The notes under the pieces were generated by a model that saw only the letters and a list, made by a program, of their open reading frames with translations, made no database searches and was not told the origin of the DNA. This document shows positions 16,668 through 26,200 of a DNA stretch of 64,000 nucleotides, one piece after another; positions within the stretch are counted from its first letter, which is position 1; each line of letters begins with the position of its first letter. Made by a program: the position numbers and the translations under genes. The stretch covers positions 124,001 to 188,000 of the forward strand of contig NZ_BAYB01000009.1 in assembly GCF_000685035.1 (NCBI RefSeq), read 5' to 3'. This DNA comes from Paraburkholderia ferrariae NBRC 106233 (GTDB lineage: Bacteria > Pseudomonadota > Gammaproteobacteria > Burkholderiales > Burkholderiaceae).

Positions 16668-18548
16668 ATGGATCCGCAATTTCTCGACTACTACACCCGC
16701 GAACTGACCTACATGCGGGAGATGGCCGGCGAGTTCGCCGCGCAGCATCCGAAAATCGCGCGGCGTCTCGGCATGGAAGGCATCGAGGTTGCCGACCCGT
16801 ATGTGGAGCGCCTCATCGAGGCGTTCTGCTTCATGTCCGCACGCACGCAGATCAAGCTCGACGCCGAGTTTCCCCGCTTCACGCAGCGGCTGCTCGAAGT
16901 GACCTATCCGAACTACGTCGCGCCCACGCCATCGATTGCCGTCGCGCGGTTGCAGCCCAGCCTGCGCGCGGGCGATTTCACCAAGGGGGTAACGGTCCCG
17001 CGCCACAGCCAGCTACGCTCGGCAATCCCGTCCGGCGAGCAGACCGCCTGCGAATTCCGCAGCAGCCAGGATGTGACGTTGTGGCCCATCGAGATTGCCG
17101 AGGCGCGACTCACGGCCGTGCCGCCGGATATTCCCGACACCGATCGCCATCTGCTGCCGCATCAGCAGTTGCGCGGCGCGTTGCGCCTGCGCCTGCGCAC
17201 GACCGGCGAGGTGAAATTCAACCAGATGACGCATTTCGACCGCTTGCCGATCTACCTCGGCGGCGACGAGCGCATTGCCTCGCATTTGTTCGAGCTGATC
17301 CACGCAGGCAGCGTCGCTTCCGTCGTGCGCACGCATGGCGCGCCGCGCGGCGAGGGGCATGTGGTTGCCAGGGCACCGGTCGAGTTCGAGGGGCTTCAGG
17401 CAGACCAGGGCGTGCTGCCGCTCACATGGAATACGTTCCACGGCCACAATCTGCTGCAAGAGTATTTCGCGTGCCGCCAGCGCTTCTATTTCTTTGCGCT
17501 GACCCAGCTTGCGCCGGGTCTTGCGCGCGTCGACAGCAAGGAAGCCGAGGTGGTGCTCTTGCTCGACCGGCTGCCGGAAGAACTCGCCACGCATGTCGAT
17601 GCGTCCCGTTTCTTGCTGTTCTGTACGCCCGTCGTCAATCTGTTTCACAAGCGCACCGACCGCGTCGAAGTCAACCGCGCGCAGACCGAGTTCCATCTGC
17701 TCGCCGACCGCACCCGGCCGCTCGACTACGAGATCTTCTCGGTATCGCGCGTTTTCGGCAAGAAGGCAGAAACTTCGATCGAAGTCGACTTCAATCCGCT
17801 TTACCGGACACTGCACAGCGACGTGGGCAACCACGGCCGCTATTTCTCGACGCGCCGCGAACAGCGCGCGCTATCCGCCAACGCGCGCAAATACGGCACG
17901 CGCACGCCGTACATCGGCACGGAAGTCTACGTGTCGCTCGTCGACCAGACCGACGCGCCCTATGCGGACGACATGCGCTACCTGTCGGTCGAAGCCTGGG
18001 TCACGAATCGCGATCTGCCGCGCCTCATCCCGCGCAACGGCAAAACCGATCTCACGATGCCCGACTCGGTGCCGGTCGAGGGCGTGAGCCTCGTGCATCC
18101 GCCGAGCGCGCCGCGCGCGCCTTACGCGAGCGGCGAAACCGCCTGGCGCCTGATTCGCCAGCTGAGCTTCAACTACATGCCGCTCGCCGACCTCGATCAC
18201 GGCGACGGCGGCCAGGCGTTGCGCAACATGCTGAGCCTCTTCATCACGCCAGGCGAGCGCGAGCAGGCGCGCCAGATCGAGGCGCTGGTGGGCGCGCGCA
18301 CCGAACCCGTCGTGCGCCGCCTGCCGGGCCAAGGGTTGCTCGTCTACGGACGTGGCGTGCGGTGCGAGCTGACCGTCGACGAAACCGGTTTCTCCGGCAT
18401 CAGCCCCTACCTGTTCGGCCTGGTGCTCGAACATTACCTCGCGCGTCATGTGTCGATCAACGTGTTCACCGAAACCGAACTCCGTTCGATGCAGCGCGGC
18501 CTCGTGACGCGATGGCAGCCGCGCATGGGCGGCCGCGGAGCCGTGTAG
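16668..18548 (+). CDS. tssF: T6SS baseplate protein TssF
   Basis: A 626-residue TssF (VasA/ImpG) protein. The start FLDYYTRELTYMREMAGEFAAQHPKIARRLGM is the family's signature N-terminus. It is followed by DPYVERLIEAFCFMSARTQIKLDAEFPRFTQRLLEVTYPNY and a C-terminal LFGLVLEHYLARHVSINVFTETEL. TssF pairs with TssG to form the baseplate wedge that TssK connects to the membrane complex. Length is typical (580-630). Only 2 bp separate it from tssG. Confidence 0.94.
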   Translation: MDPQFLDYYTRELTYMREMAGEFAAQHPKIARRLGMEGIEVADPYVERLIEAFCFMSARTQIKLDAEFPRFTQRLLEVTYPNYVAPTPSIAVARLQPSLRAGDFTKGVTVPRHSQLRSAIPSGEQTACEFRSSQDVTLWPIEIAEARLTAVPPDIPDTDRHLLPHQQLRGALRLRLRTTGEVKFNQMTHFDRLPIYLGGDERIASHLFELIHAGSVASVVRTHGAPRGEGHVVARAPVEFEGLQADQGVLPLTWNTFHGHNLLQEYFACRQRFYFFALTQLAPGLARVDSKEAEVVLLLDRLPEELATHVDASRFLLFCTPVVNLFHKRTDRVEVNRAQTEFHLLADRTRPLDYEIFSVSRVFGKKAETSIEVDFNPLYRTLHSDVGNHGRYFSTRREQRALSANARKYGTRTPYIGTEVYVSLVDQTDAPYADDMRYLSVEAWVTNRDLPRLIPRNGKTDLTMPDSVPVEGVSLVHPPSAPRAPYASGETAWRLIRQLSFNYMPLADLDHGDGGQALRNMLSLFITPGEREQARQIEALVGARTEPVVRRLPGQGLLVYGRGVRCELTVDETGFSGISPYLFGLVLEHYLARHVSINVFTETELRSMQRGLVTRWQPRMGGRGAV

Positions 18549-18550
18549 AC

Positions 18551-19597
18551 ATGGACATGCGCGATACGACTGCCTCCGCGCCGGCGGTGACTTCACTGGG
18601 TCCGCAGGCACTCCACGCCTGGTTCGATCCGGCCACGCCCTGGCAGTCCGGCTTCATGAGTCTGCTGCGTGCGATCGCCGCACGCGACCCGCACAGCCCG
18701 TTGCCGGGCACCGCGAGCCTGCCGCGCGAAGAGCCGTTCCGGATTGGCCAGCAACCGACGATGATGTTCGCGCCGCGCGAGATCGCGGCGCTCGGCATGC
18801 GCGACGGGCGCCTTGACGTGCGCCTGTTCGGGCTCGGCCTGTGGGGGTCGCAGGGACCGCTGCCGCTGCATATGACCGAGCTGGCATACAGCCGCTCCGA
18901 AAGTCATCAGGATCACACGCTCGTTCATCTCGCCGATCTGTTTCATCACCGCGCGCTCTCGCAGTTTTATCGCGCGTGGGCAGCGGCACAATCGACCGCG
19001 TCGCTCGACCGCCCCGACGACGAGACGTTCTCGTTCTACATCGCGAGCCTGATCGGCGTCGACCCGGACGAGGCCAAACGCTCGTGCCTGCCTACGCACG
19101 CGCGCTACAGCGCGGCGGCGCATCTGGTGCGCGAAGCGCGCAATCCGGACGGACTCGCCGCGATGCTCTCGAATTATTTCGGCATACCGATGAGGGTGGA
19201 GGAGTTCGTTTCGCACTGGATCCGTCTCGCGGATTCGGAGCACACGAAACTCGGCGTGCCGGGACCGACCGCCATCATGGGCGAATGCGCGCAGCTCGGC
19301 GAAGCCATTCCGGATCGGCAGCACAAATTTCGTCTGGTGGTGGGGCCGCTCGATCTCGACCAGTATTTGCGCCTCACACCGCACGGCGAGGATCTCACGA
19401 CGTTCGTCGAATGGGTGCGGGCCTTCGTCGGCCACGAATACGCGTGGGAGGTCAAGCTGCTCGTCAAGCCGCGCGCCGCGCCCCCCGCCCGCGCCGACAC
19501 TTCGCAAAGACTCGGTTATTCCACGTGGCTCGGCGAAGCCATGGACGAACAACCGGTTGTCGGCATGGTGTTCGAACCCGAGCAATACAACGACTGA
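18551..19597 (+). CDS. tssG: T6SS baseplate protein TssG
   Basis: A 348-residue TssG (VasB/ImpH) protein. Recognisable parts: FMSLLRAIAARDP near residue 36, PREEPFRIGQQPTMMFAPREIA, FGLGLWGSQGPLPLHMTELAY (the family's G-P-L-P x-H-x-T-E motif, about 95-117), and FIASLIGV and YGIPMRVEEFV-type segments. It works with TssF in the baseplate wedge. The start ATG lies 2 bp after tssF, and 17 bp separate its stop from tssA. A long open frame upstream in the same reading frame lies inside tssF and is not coding. Confidence 0.93.
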   Translation: MDMRDTTASAPAVTSLGPQALHAWFDPATPWQSGFMSLLRAIAARDPHSPLPGTASLPREEPFRIGQQPTMMFAPREIAALGMRDGRLDVRLFGLGLWGSQGPLPLHMTELAYSRSESHQDHTLVHLADLFHHRALSQFYRAWAAAQSTASLDRPDDETFSFYIASLIGVDPDEAKRSCLPTHARYSAAAHLVREARNPDGLAAMLSNYFGIPMRVEEFVSHWIRLADSEHTKLGVPGPTAIMGECAQLGEAIPDRQHKFRLVVGPLDLDQYLRLTPHGEDLTTFVEWVRAFVGHEYAWEVKLLVKPRAAPPARADTSQRLGYSTWLGEAMDEQPVVGMVFEPEQYND

Positions 19598-19614
19598 TTC
19601 TGGAGCCTCTCCGC

Positions 19615-20724
19615 ATGAACGCCTCTTCCCCCGCCAACGCGCTGCGCTACGCGGACCTGCTCGAACCGGTTTGCGACGACATGCCCTGCGGCGCCGAACT
19701 CGACTACGATCAGGACTTCGTCATGCTGCTGGCCGCCGTGGCGCCGCGTGTCGAAGCGCAATACGGCAAATTTGTCGGCGTCCCGCAGGCCGCCAACTGG
19801 CCCGAGGTCGAACGCGATTGCCGGACGCTGCTGTCGCGTGCGAAGGATATCCGCCTGGCCGTCATTCTGCTGCGCTGCCGGGTCCGGCTCGACGGCGCGT
19901 CCGGGCTGCGCGACGGACTCGCGCTCCTCAAGTCCCTGCTCGAACGCTATGGCGAAGCGCTGCATCCGCGGCCCATCTTCGAGGGTGAACGCGATCCCGT
20001 CATATACGCGAATGCGATCGCCGCGCTCGCCGATCCGGACGGCGTACTGGGCGACGTGCGCGACATCCTCATGCCGAAAGCGGCGGGCGTGCAAATGCAG
20101 TTTCGCGACATCGAAAAATCGTTTTCGACGCCTCGCCTGAAAGACGCGCTGGCGCCGGAATCCGTCAACCGCCTGCTCAAGGAGTTGTGGGGACGGCGCG
20201 ATGCCGTGATTGCGGCGTGCGTGGAAGCGCAGCGCCTGACGGCGGACATCGTGGCCTGGTGCGGCGCGACGCTCGGCGCCGATGCGCCCGATCTCGGCGT
20301 GCTGTCGAAAATACTGCAACCGTTTTCGCAAGCGCTGCTCGATGGCGGCGCGCCTGCGGCGATGCCGGCAACAGCGGCCGCCGCGACACCCTCAGCGCCG
20401 GCCGCAAGGCCCGCCACAGAGCCCATTGCCGACACGGCGCCTGCCCCGACGCCGGCGACAGCCGCTTGCGCGTCGATCCCGCAACCCGATCTGTCGCCCG
20501 GCTTGCCACCCGGTTTGCCTATGGGCGCCCCGCTGCCGAGGGACCGCTGGAGCGCGCTCGCGGCAATTCAGGAAACGCGTATCTGGTTCGAGCAGAACGA
20601 ACCGAGCAGTCCCGTGATTGTCCTGTTGCGCCAGTCGGAGCGGATGGTCGGCAAGCGGTTTTCGGAACTCGCCCAGGTCATTCCGGCCGATCTGCTGGCC
20701 GCCTGGGACCAGATCGACGACTGA
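19615..20724 (+). CDS. tssA: T6SS cap/priming protein TssA
   Basis: A 369-residue TssA with an N-terminal ImpA domain (about 8-130: LEPVCDDMPCGAELDYDQDF, then DIRLAVILLRCRVRLDGASGLRDGLALLKSLLERYGEALHP). A Pro/Ala-rich linker spans about 245-300, and a short C-terminal domain (RDRWSALAAIQETRIWFEQNEPSSPVIVLLRQSERMVGKRFSEL) is of the type found in many short TssA proteins. TssA primes tail assembly and stabilises the growing end. Cysteines in CDDMPCG are conserved in many homologues. The gene closes the tagK-tssA operon; the next gene begins 76 bp on. Confidence 0.92.
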   Translation: MNASSPANALRYADLLEPVCDDMPCGAELDYDQDFVMLLAAVAPRVEAQYGKFVGVPQAANWPEVERDCRTLLSRAKDIRLAVILLRCRVRLDGASGLRDGLALLKSLLERYGEALHPRPIFEGERDPVIYANAIAALADPDGVLGDVRDILMPKAAGVQMQFRDIEKSFSTPRLKDALAPESVNRLLKELWGRRDAVIAACVEAQRLTADIVAWCGATLGADAPDLGVLSKILQPFSQALLDGGAPAAMPATAAAATPSAPAARPATEPIADTAPAPTPATAACASIPQPDLSPGLPPGLPMGAPLPRDRWSALAAIQETRIWFEQNEPSSPVIVLLRQSERMVGKRFSELAQVIPADLLAAWDQIDD

Positions 20725-20800
20725 TACGCCGCGCCTACGATTGCCTAGCTTCATTTCCCGTCAACCTCTCCGGTACGTCGGTCAACGAGAACCATTGCTC

Positions 20801-21823
20801 ATGAAAAGACTCGTCCAGTTTCTTATCCTGCTTACCCTCGGGCTCGCGCGTATCGCATCGGCCACGTGTCTTCAACTGAGCGCCAGCGATATCGCCTATG
20901 TCCAGCAAAAATTGGGGGGCACGGCTTATCAGCAGTTCCAGGCCAACGTCCTGTTCCAGGATGCCTCGGTATCGATCGATCCCGGTCTATCCATCGGCTC
21001 GGTGATTGCGACGGGGACATCGACCGCACTGCCCGCCGCGACCTACGTCATGGTGTGCACGAACGGCGGCACGCTGACCATGAGCCTCAACGGGGCGACA
21101 CCTTCGAACATAGCAGGCGTCTATAACACCAATGTGCCGGGTATCGGCTTCACGCTCAGCTACGTCCGCGCGAGCGGCAACACATCGGTTTTCCCGTACT
21201 CGACGTCCGTCCAGCCTGGCACGGAAGGTCCCAATCAGGCGGTCTACGAGACGCTGGGCGCCGGCGCGGAATTCCGCGTCCAACTGGTCAAGACGGGCGA
21301 TATCGCCAGCAACGTGAACGTGCAGTTCCCCGGTACGATAGGCATGGGAACAACCGATGGGGACGCCAGGACCGTCATAACGGTTAGCGCCGGCGGCATG
21401 AACGTCAAGGTGCTGCCGAGCTGCGCGGTGGACAGCAGCACACTGAACATCGACTTCGGCACGTTCGGTCCCACCGACGTCTCCACTACCTCGGGCCCGA
21501 CCCAGCCGGTCAACTTCAACGTGCTCTGCACGGGCCCGACGCCGCCGGCTTCGATTACCGCAGCGCTGTCCGGCACGCCCGATACGAATGCGCCCAGCAT
21601 GCTCAAGAACACCGGGGCATCGAATCTGGCCATCCAGTTAAAGGAAACCGCTACCGGCACGGTCCTCCAGCCCAACAACCCGAACAGCACGCTCGTCCAC
21701 ACACCTGGCGGCGGCATGCAATCGCCATTCGCACTCCAGGCGACCGTGCTGCGCGTGGGAAGCACGGCGCCGACCGCGGGCAAGATCCAGGCAACCGCGA
21801 CGATCACCATGACCATTCTCTAA
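20801..21823 (+). CDS. Fimbrial adhesin-like secreted protein within the T6SS locus
   Basis: A 340-residue exported protein with a Sec signal peptide (RLVQFLILLTLGLARIASA) and a two-domain layout like chaperone-usher tip adhesins: an N-terminal receptor-type domain (about 20-195) and a C-terminal pilin domain (about 200-340). The C-terminal domain has a conserved Cys (VLPSCAVDSSTLNIDFGTF) pairing with the Cys in FNVLCTGPTPP, and it ends in a beta strand (KIQATATITMTIL) like pilins that use donor-strand exchange. It lies 76 bp after tssA on the same strand, while the chaperone and usher are 20 kb away (42885-46467). Probably the tip adhesin or a minor pilin of that fimbria. The start was taken at ATG 20801, in front of the signal peptide. 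Confidence 0.7.
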   Translation: MKRLVQFLILLTLGLARIASATCLQLSASDIAYVQQKLGGTAYQQFQANVLFQDASVSIDPGLSIGSVIATGTSTALPAATYVMVCTNGGTLTMSLNGATPSNIAGVYNTNVPGIGFTLSYVRASGNTSVFPYSTSVQPGTEGPNQAVYETLGAGAEFRVQLVKTGDIASNVNVQFPGTIGMGTTDGDARTVITVSAGGMNVKVLPSCAVDSSTLNIDFGTFGPTDVSTTSGPTQPVNFNVLCTGPTPPASITAALSGTPDTNAPSMLKNTGASNLAIQLKETATGTVLQPNNPNSTLVHTPGGGMQSPFALQATVLRVGSTAPTAGKIQATATITMTIL

Positions 21824-21875
21824 GCCGCCCTTCGATCACGCACGCGACTGCACCCCTGTACCGGAATTCACCCGC

Positions 21876-23279
21876 ATGACTGCTTTATTCGCCGCCCAAC
21901 CCGACTCGATCTTTGTGCAGATTGCGAGCTATCGCGATTCGGAACTGATTCCCACCCTGCTCGACCTGATCAACAAGGCAAAAAAACCGGATCGGTTGCG
22001 CATTGTCGTCTGCTGGCAGCACGGCCCCGATGAAACGCTGGCCCGATTCTGGCAGCGGGGCTTCGGCAAGTGGCAGATGAAGAAAGCCGACGACTGGGCC
22101 GTTCAACACCTCAGCTACCGCACGGCGAAGGTGGAACTGATCGACGTGCCGCACATGATGTCGCAAGGCGCATGCTGGGCGCGTAATCGCCTGCAGCAAG
22201 AGTACGGCGGCGAGCGGTACACGCTTCAACTCGACTCGCATCACCGCTTCGTCGAAGGATGGGACACGCTTTTGATCGACATGCTGGAGTCGCTGCGCGA
22301 AGAAAGCCCGAAGCCCGTACTCACCGCGTATCTTCCGGGATTCGATCCGAAGAACGACACGGCCTTGCACGGGTCGCCGCAATTCATGGGCTTCTTCCGC
22401 TTCGGTACGGAAGGCGTGGTGATGTTTCGGGGCAAGTCGTTTCCCGCCGAACCGGCACTCGATCGCCCCGTTCGATCGCGCTTCTATAGCGGGCATTTCA
22501 CGTTCGCCGACGGTCACTTTGCCGAGGTGGTGCAGCACGATCCCGACTACTTCTTCCTGGGCGAGGAAATTTCGATCACCGTGCGTGCGTTCACCCACGG
22601 CTATGACCTGTACCATCCGCACCGCCTGCTCGCATGGCACGAGTACACCCGCCAGCACCGCGTCAAGATGTGGGACGACCACGACGGCGAGGCCAAGGAG
22701 AAGGGCGAAATCGCCGAACACTGGGGCGAGCGCAATGACCGGGCGTATCTGCGCAATCGTGTGCTGCTCGGCATCGACGGCACGCCGCCGTCAACCCTTG
22801 ATTTCGGCAAGTACGGCCTCGGCACCGAGCGCACGCTCGCGGAGTACGAGGTCTATGCAGGCATCAGCTTCGCATGTCGCGGCGTGCACGCGGCCCTGCT
22901 GAACCACGAACGGCCCGAGCCTCCCGGCACGCCGCTTCCCGACGCGGCAACGTGGCGAGCTTCGCTACGGCGCGCAAACGACGTTCGCGTCTGCGTGCAT
23001 CAAAACACGTTCGACGAGCACGCTGCGACACCGGGCACACCGCAGACACTTCCGGGCGCAAGCTCCGCTGTCGTGACCATTTACGGCAGCGACGAGAGCG
23101 AACTGCACCGCGAGACAGTCGAAGCCGCCGATCTGCCCCAATACCGGCAGAACGGCTGGCTCGACTACCGCGTTATTTTCTTCTCAGCGCTCGAACGTAT
23201 CCCAGCACGGTATATCGTCGAATTGCGCGACGAGGCCGGCAATCTGCTGAGCCGGGTCGGGAACGCCATCGTTGTCTGA
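21876..23279 (+). CDS. GT60-like polypeptide GlcNAc-transferase (Glyco_tran_GlcNAc family)
   Basis: A 467-residue protein with no signal peptide, hence cytosolic. The N-terminal SIFVQIASYRDSELIPTLLDLI is the signature opening of the GlcNAc-transferase family that includes the Dictyostelium Skp hydroxyproline and Trypanosoma mucin Thr GlcNAc-transferases (CAZy GT60). The predicted metal/sugar-nucleotide motif is L-D120-S-H-H-R-F, replacing the usual D-x-D. ARNRLQQEYGGERYTLQLDS precedes it, and GFFRFGTEGVVMFRGKSFP, HFTFADG and FLGEEISITVRAFTHGYDLY follow, all family-like. The last ~110 residues (ADLPQYRQNGWLDYRVIFFS) are an extra beta-rich domain. The gene follows the adhesin gene by 52 bp, is convergent with rhs, and overlaps it by 96 bp. 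Nearby acceptor candidate: the Thr-Pro tail of VgrG. Confidence 0.8.
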   Translation: MTALFAAQPDSIFVQIASYRDSELIPTLLDLINKAKKPDRLRIVVCWQHGPDETLARFWQRGFGKWQMKKADDWAVQHLSYRTAKVELIDVPHMMSQGACWARNRLQQEYGGERYTLQLDSHHRFVEGWDTLLIDMLESLREESPKPVLTAYLPGFDPKNDTALHGSPQFMGFFRFGTEGVVMFRGKSFPAEPALDRPVRSRFYSGHFTFADGHFAEVVQHDPDYFFLGEEISITVRAFTHGYDLYHPHRLLAWHEYTRQHRVKMWDDHDGEAKEKGEIAEHWGERNDRAYLRNRVLLGIDGTPPSTLDFGKYGLGTERTLAEYEVYAGISFACRGVHAALLNHERPEPPGTPLPDAATWRASLRRANDVRVCVHQNTFDEHAATPGTPQTLPGASSAVVTIYGSDESELHRETVEAADLPQYRQNGWLDYRVIFFSALERIPARYIVELRDEAGNLLSRVGNAIVV

Positions 23280-26200
23280 CGCTTCCGTACCGGCAAGGTA
23301 CGGAAACCGCTGCGGCGCCGCCTGGCCAAGCGGATTGCACCAGGTCAGCGAATTCGGCGCGTAGCGGTACGGACTGATGCCGCCTTCGCCGGTGCGATCG
23401 GGGCTGATGTAGCGGCCCGCCTCCGGGTCGTAGAAACGCGTACCGTTGTAGTGCAGCGTCGTTTCTTCATCCGCATATTGCCCGGCGTAGCGCAACGGCT
23501 GTGCGACCGCGTCGCTGCGCCCCCACTCCTGCGTAACGGGATCGCCCCACGCGCGATAACGCCCTTGCCACACCACCTTGCCGGTTTCGTCGGTCAGCGC
23601 CATCGCCGTGCCGGCGGCATCGGTATGGTAGTGGTAGACCTGCGTATCGGCGATCTCGCCGTCGTCGCCGAGCGTCTGATCGATACACGCGAGCGGGGCG
23701 ACACTTGTCGACCGGTCCGACTCCGGTTGATACAGATACGTGCGCAATGCGCCGCCGCGCTGCTCCTGGAGGAGCCGGCGCCCCTGCCACAGATAGCGCG
23801 TGAGTTCGTCTTGCGCCAGCGCGTGCGATCGCGGCGTCGGGCCGGATTCGACGCGCTTCGCGATCCGCCGGCCGAGCGCGTCATACTGAAAGCGCACGGT
23901 GCGGCCCTTGCGATGCGCGGCAATCAGCCGCCCTTCCGCGTCCCAGTCGAGCGACAGTGCATGATCGCGGCCGCTCCTGCGCACCAGGCGTCCCCACGCG
24001 TCGTACTCGTAGCGGTAGCCGCGGCATTCTGCGATCCGGTGATCGGCATAGACGGCCGGAAACCAGTTGCCGCCCGGCGTATCGAGCAGGTTGCCTGCGG
24101 CATCCCACGTGAAATACTCGATGCCCAGTTGCTCCGACACGCGCCGCAGCAGGCAGCCGCGCCGGTCGTAGTCGTACCAGGTCTGGCTTTCGACGGGTCC
24201 ACCGGTTCTGACCGGCAGGCCGGCGGCGCTGTACTCCACTTCGCGCCACAACTGCATGTCGCTTTCGGCAGGCGCCGCGGGCGCCGACAGATCGTCGCTC
24301 GACACCGTGCGCCACCACACCGGCAAGCCGAGCGGCGAATAGCCCGTATGCGTGCGCAGACGGCCTTGCGTATGCGCCATCACGCGCCGCATTGCGTCGT
24401 ACCAGAAGCGTGCGATCAGGCGTTCGTCCAGTTCGAAGGACGCGATATGACCCGTCTCGAAACGACGCGTACGCACCTCCTGCCCCTGCGGCAACCGCGT
24501 CGCAACGAGGCGGCCCATCGCATTGCAGGTGTAACGCAGTTCGCCGTTCGCACCGTGTTCCGCGATCAGACGGCCGCTCGCGTCATACTCGAAACGGACT
24601 TCATCGGAGCCGATGCCGAGCAGTTCGCCTTCTTTCGTCGGCGTACGGCTGACCGCCTCAAGGCCGCCCGCGGCGTAGCGGTACAGGTAGAGGTTGTGCA
24701 GCGTTTCACGCCGGGTGAGCCGCCCTGCCTCGTCGTAGGCGAACGTCTCGCAGCGCTCTTGCGCGCCCGCCTTCGACGTGACGCCGCAAATCTCGCCCGC
24801 ATCCGTATAGTCGAAACGGCGCACCACACCGTCCGCATCGGTAATCGACCGGCAGTGGCTCGCGTCCCATTCGAGCGTCTGGATTGCGCCGTTCGCGCTT
24901 TCGATCCGCACGGGGCGGCCATGGGCGTCGTACTGACGCTCGATCGCGTGCCCTTCCTCGTCAACCGCGCGCACGACATTGCCGCGCGCGTCGCGATACC
25001 AATGCCGGCTCTGGCCGTTCGGCCCGGCGAACGAGGTCCGCTGGCCCGCGGCATTCCAGACATGGCGCTCCACCTGCCCGTCCGGGCGCGTCACGCACAG
25101 TGCCCGGCCCAGGCCGTCGCGCTCGATGCGCGTCACCCCGCCCAGCGCATCGGTCACGCCGATCAGATAGCCCGCCTCGTCGTGCTCGTAGTGCGTCTCG
25201 CTTCCGTCGATCTCCGTGCGCAGGGTGACTTGCCCCCACGCGTTGTATTCGTAGGCAGTCGCAGCACCCAGGGCGTCGATAGAGCGCGTGGCGAAGCCAT
25301 TCGCGTCGTACTCGAAACGCGCGATTTCGCCGGACGGCATCTGGCATTGCACGGGCTGCAGGCGCTCGTTGCGCGACCAGATCTGCGTGCGGCCGTCGCT
25401 CGTCGTCACGGACAGGGGCTCGCGCGATGCAAACGCGTACTTCGTCGTGCGGGTCTTGCCGAGCAGATCCGTTTCCTCGCTGACGCGCCCGAGCGAATCG
25501 TATTCGAAGCTGACCTCGCGCTCGCCCGGGAGCCAGACCCTGGCCGGCGCATCGGTCTCGCGATAGCCGAAGCGATAGCGCCGCCCATCGAAGTCCGTAT
25601 GCGACAGCACGCAGCCATACTCGTCGTATTGCCAGTTCGCGTCGCGGCCGAACACATCGCTCACCTGGCTGACCCGGTTGTCGGAGTCATAGGCGAACCG
25701 CTCGCGAGCGCCTTCCGAAGTGGCGCGCTCGACCACCCGCGCGACGCCGCCGGCCGTCTGCCACCTATACTGCGTGACCATGCCGAGCGGCCCCACCTCT
25801 TCGACGATTCGTTCGTTTTGCCAACCAAAACGGCGAACGACGGTACCGATGCGGTTGCGCACCTCCGTCAACTCGCCGTTCGAGCTATAACCATACTGGG
25901 CGAGCACGCCGGTCGGGCCGCCGTCCACGCATTCGATGGCGGCCAGGCGCGCGCCCGGCCTCGTTTCATAGTGCATCCGCAGCTCGTGGCCGCATGTGCC
26001 GCGCATGCGCAGCAACCGCCCCTCGGCGTCCCAGATGCAACCGATCCGCTGCCGGTGCAGATCCTCGACGTACTTCAGCCGGGCGATTCCGTTTGCGTCG
26101 AAGTCGCCGAAGACCCGGTAGTGCGGTGTCAGGTCGGCGACGACCATGCGGCCGTCCGGCAGATGAGCGAACTGCAATTGCGCCGACGGCGCGATCACCT

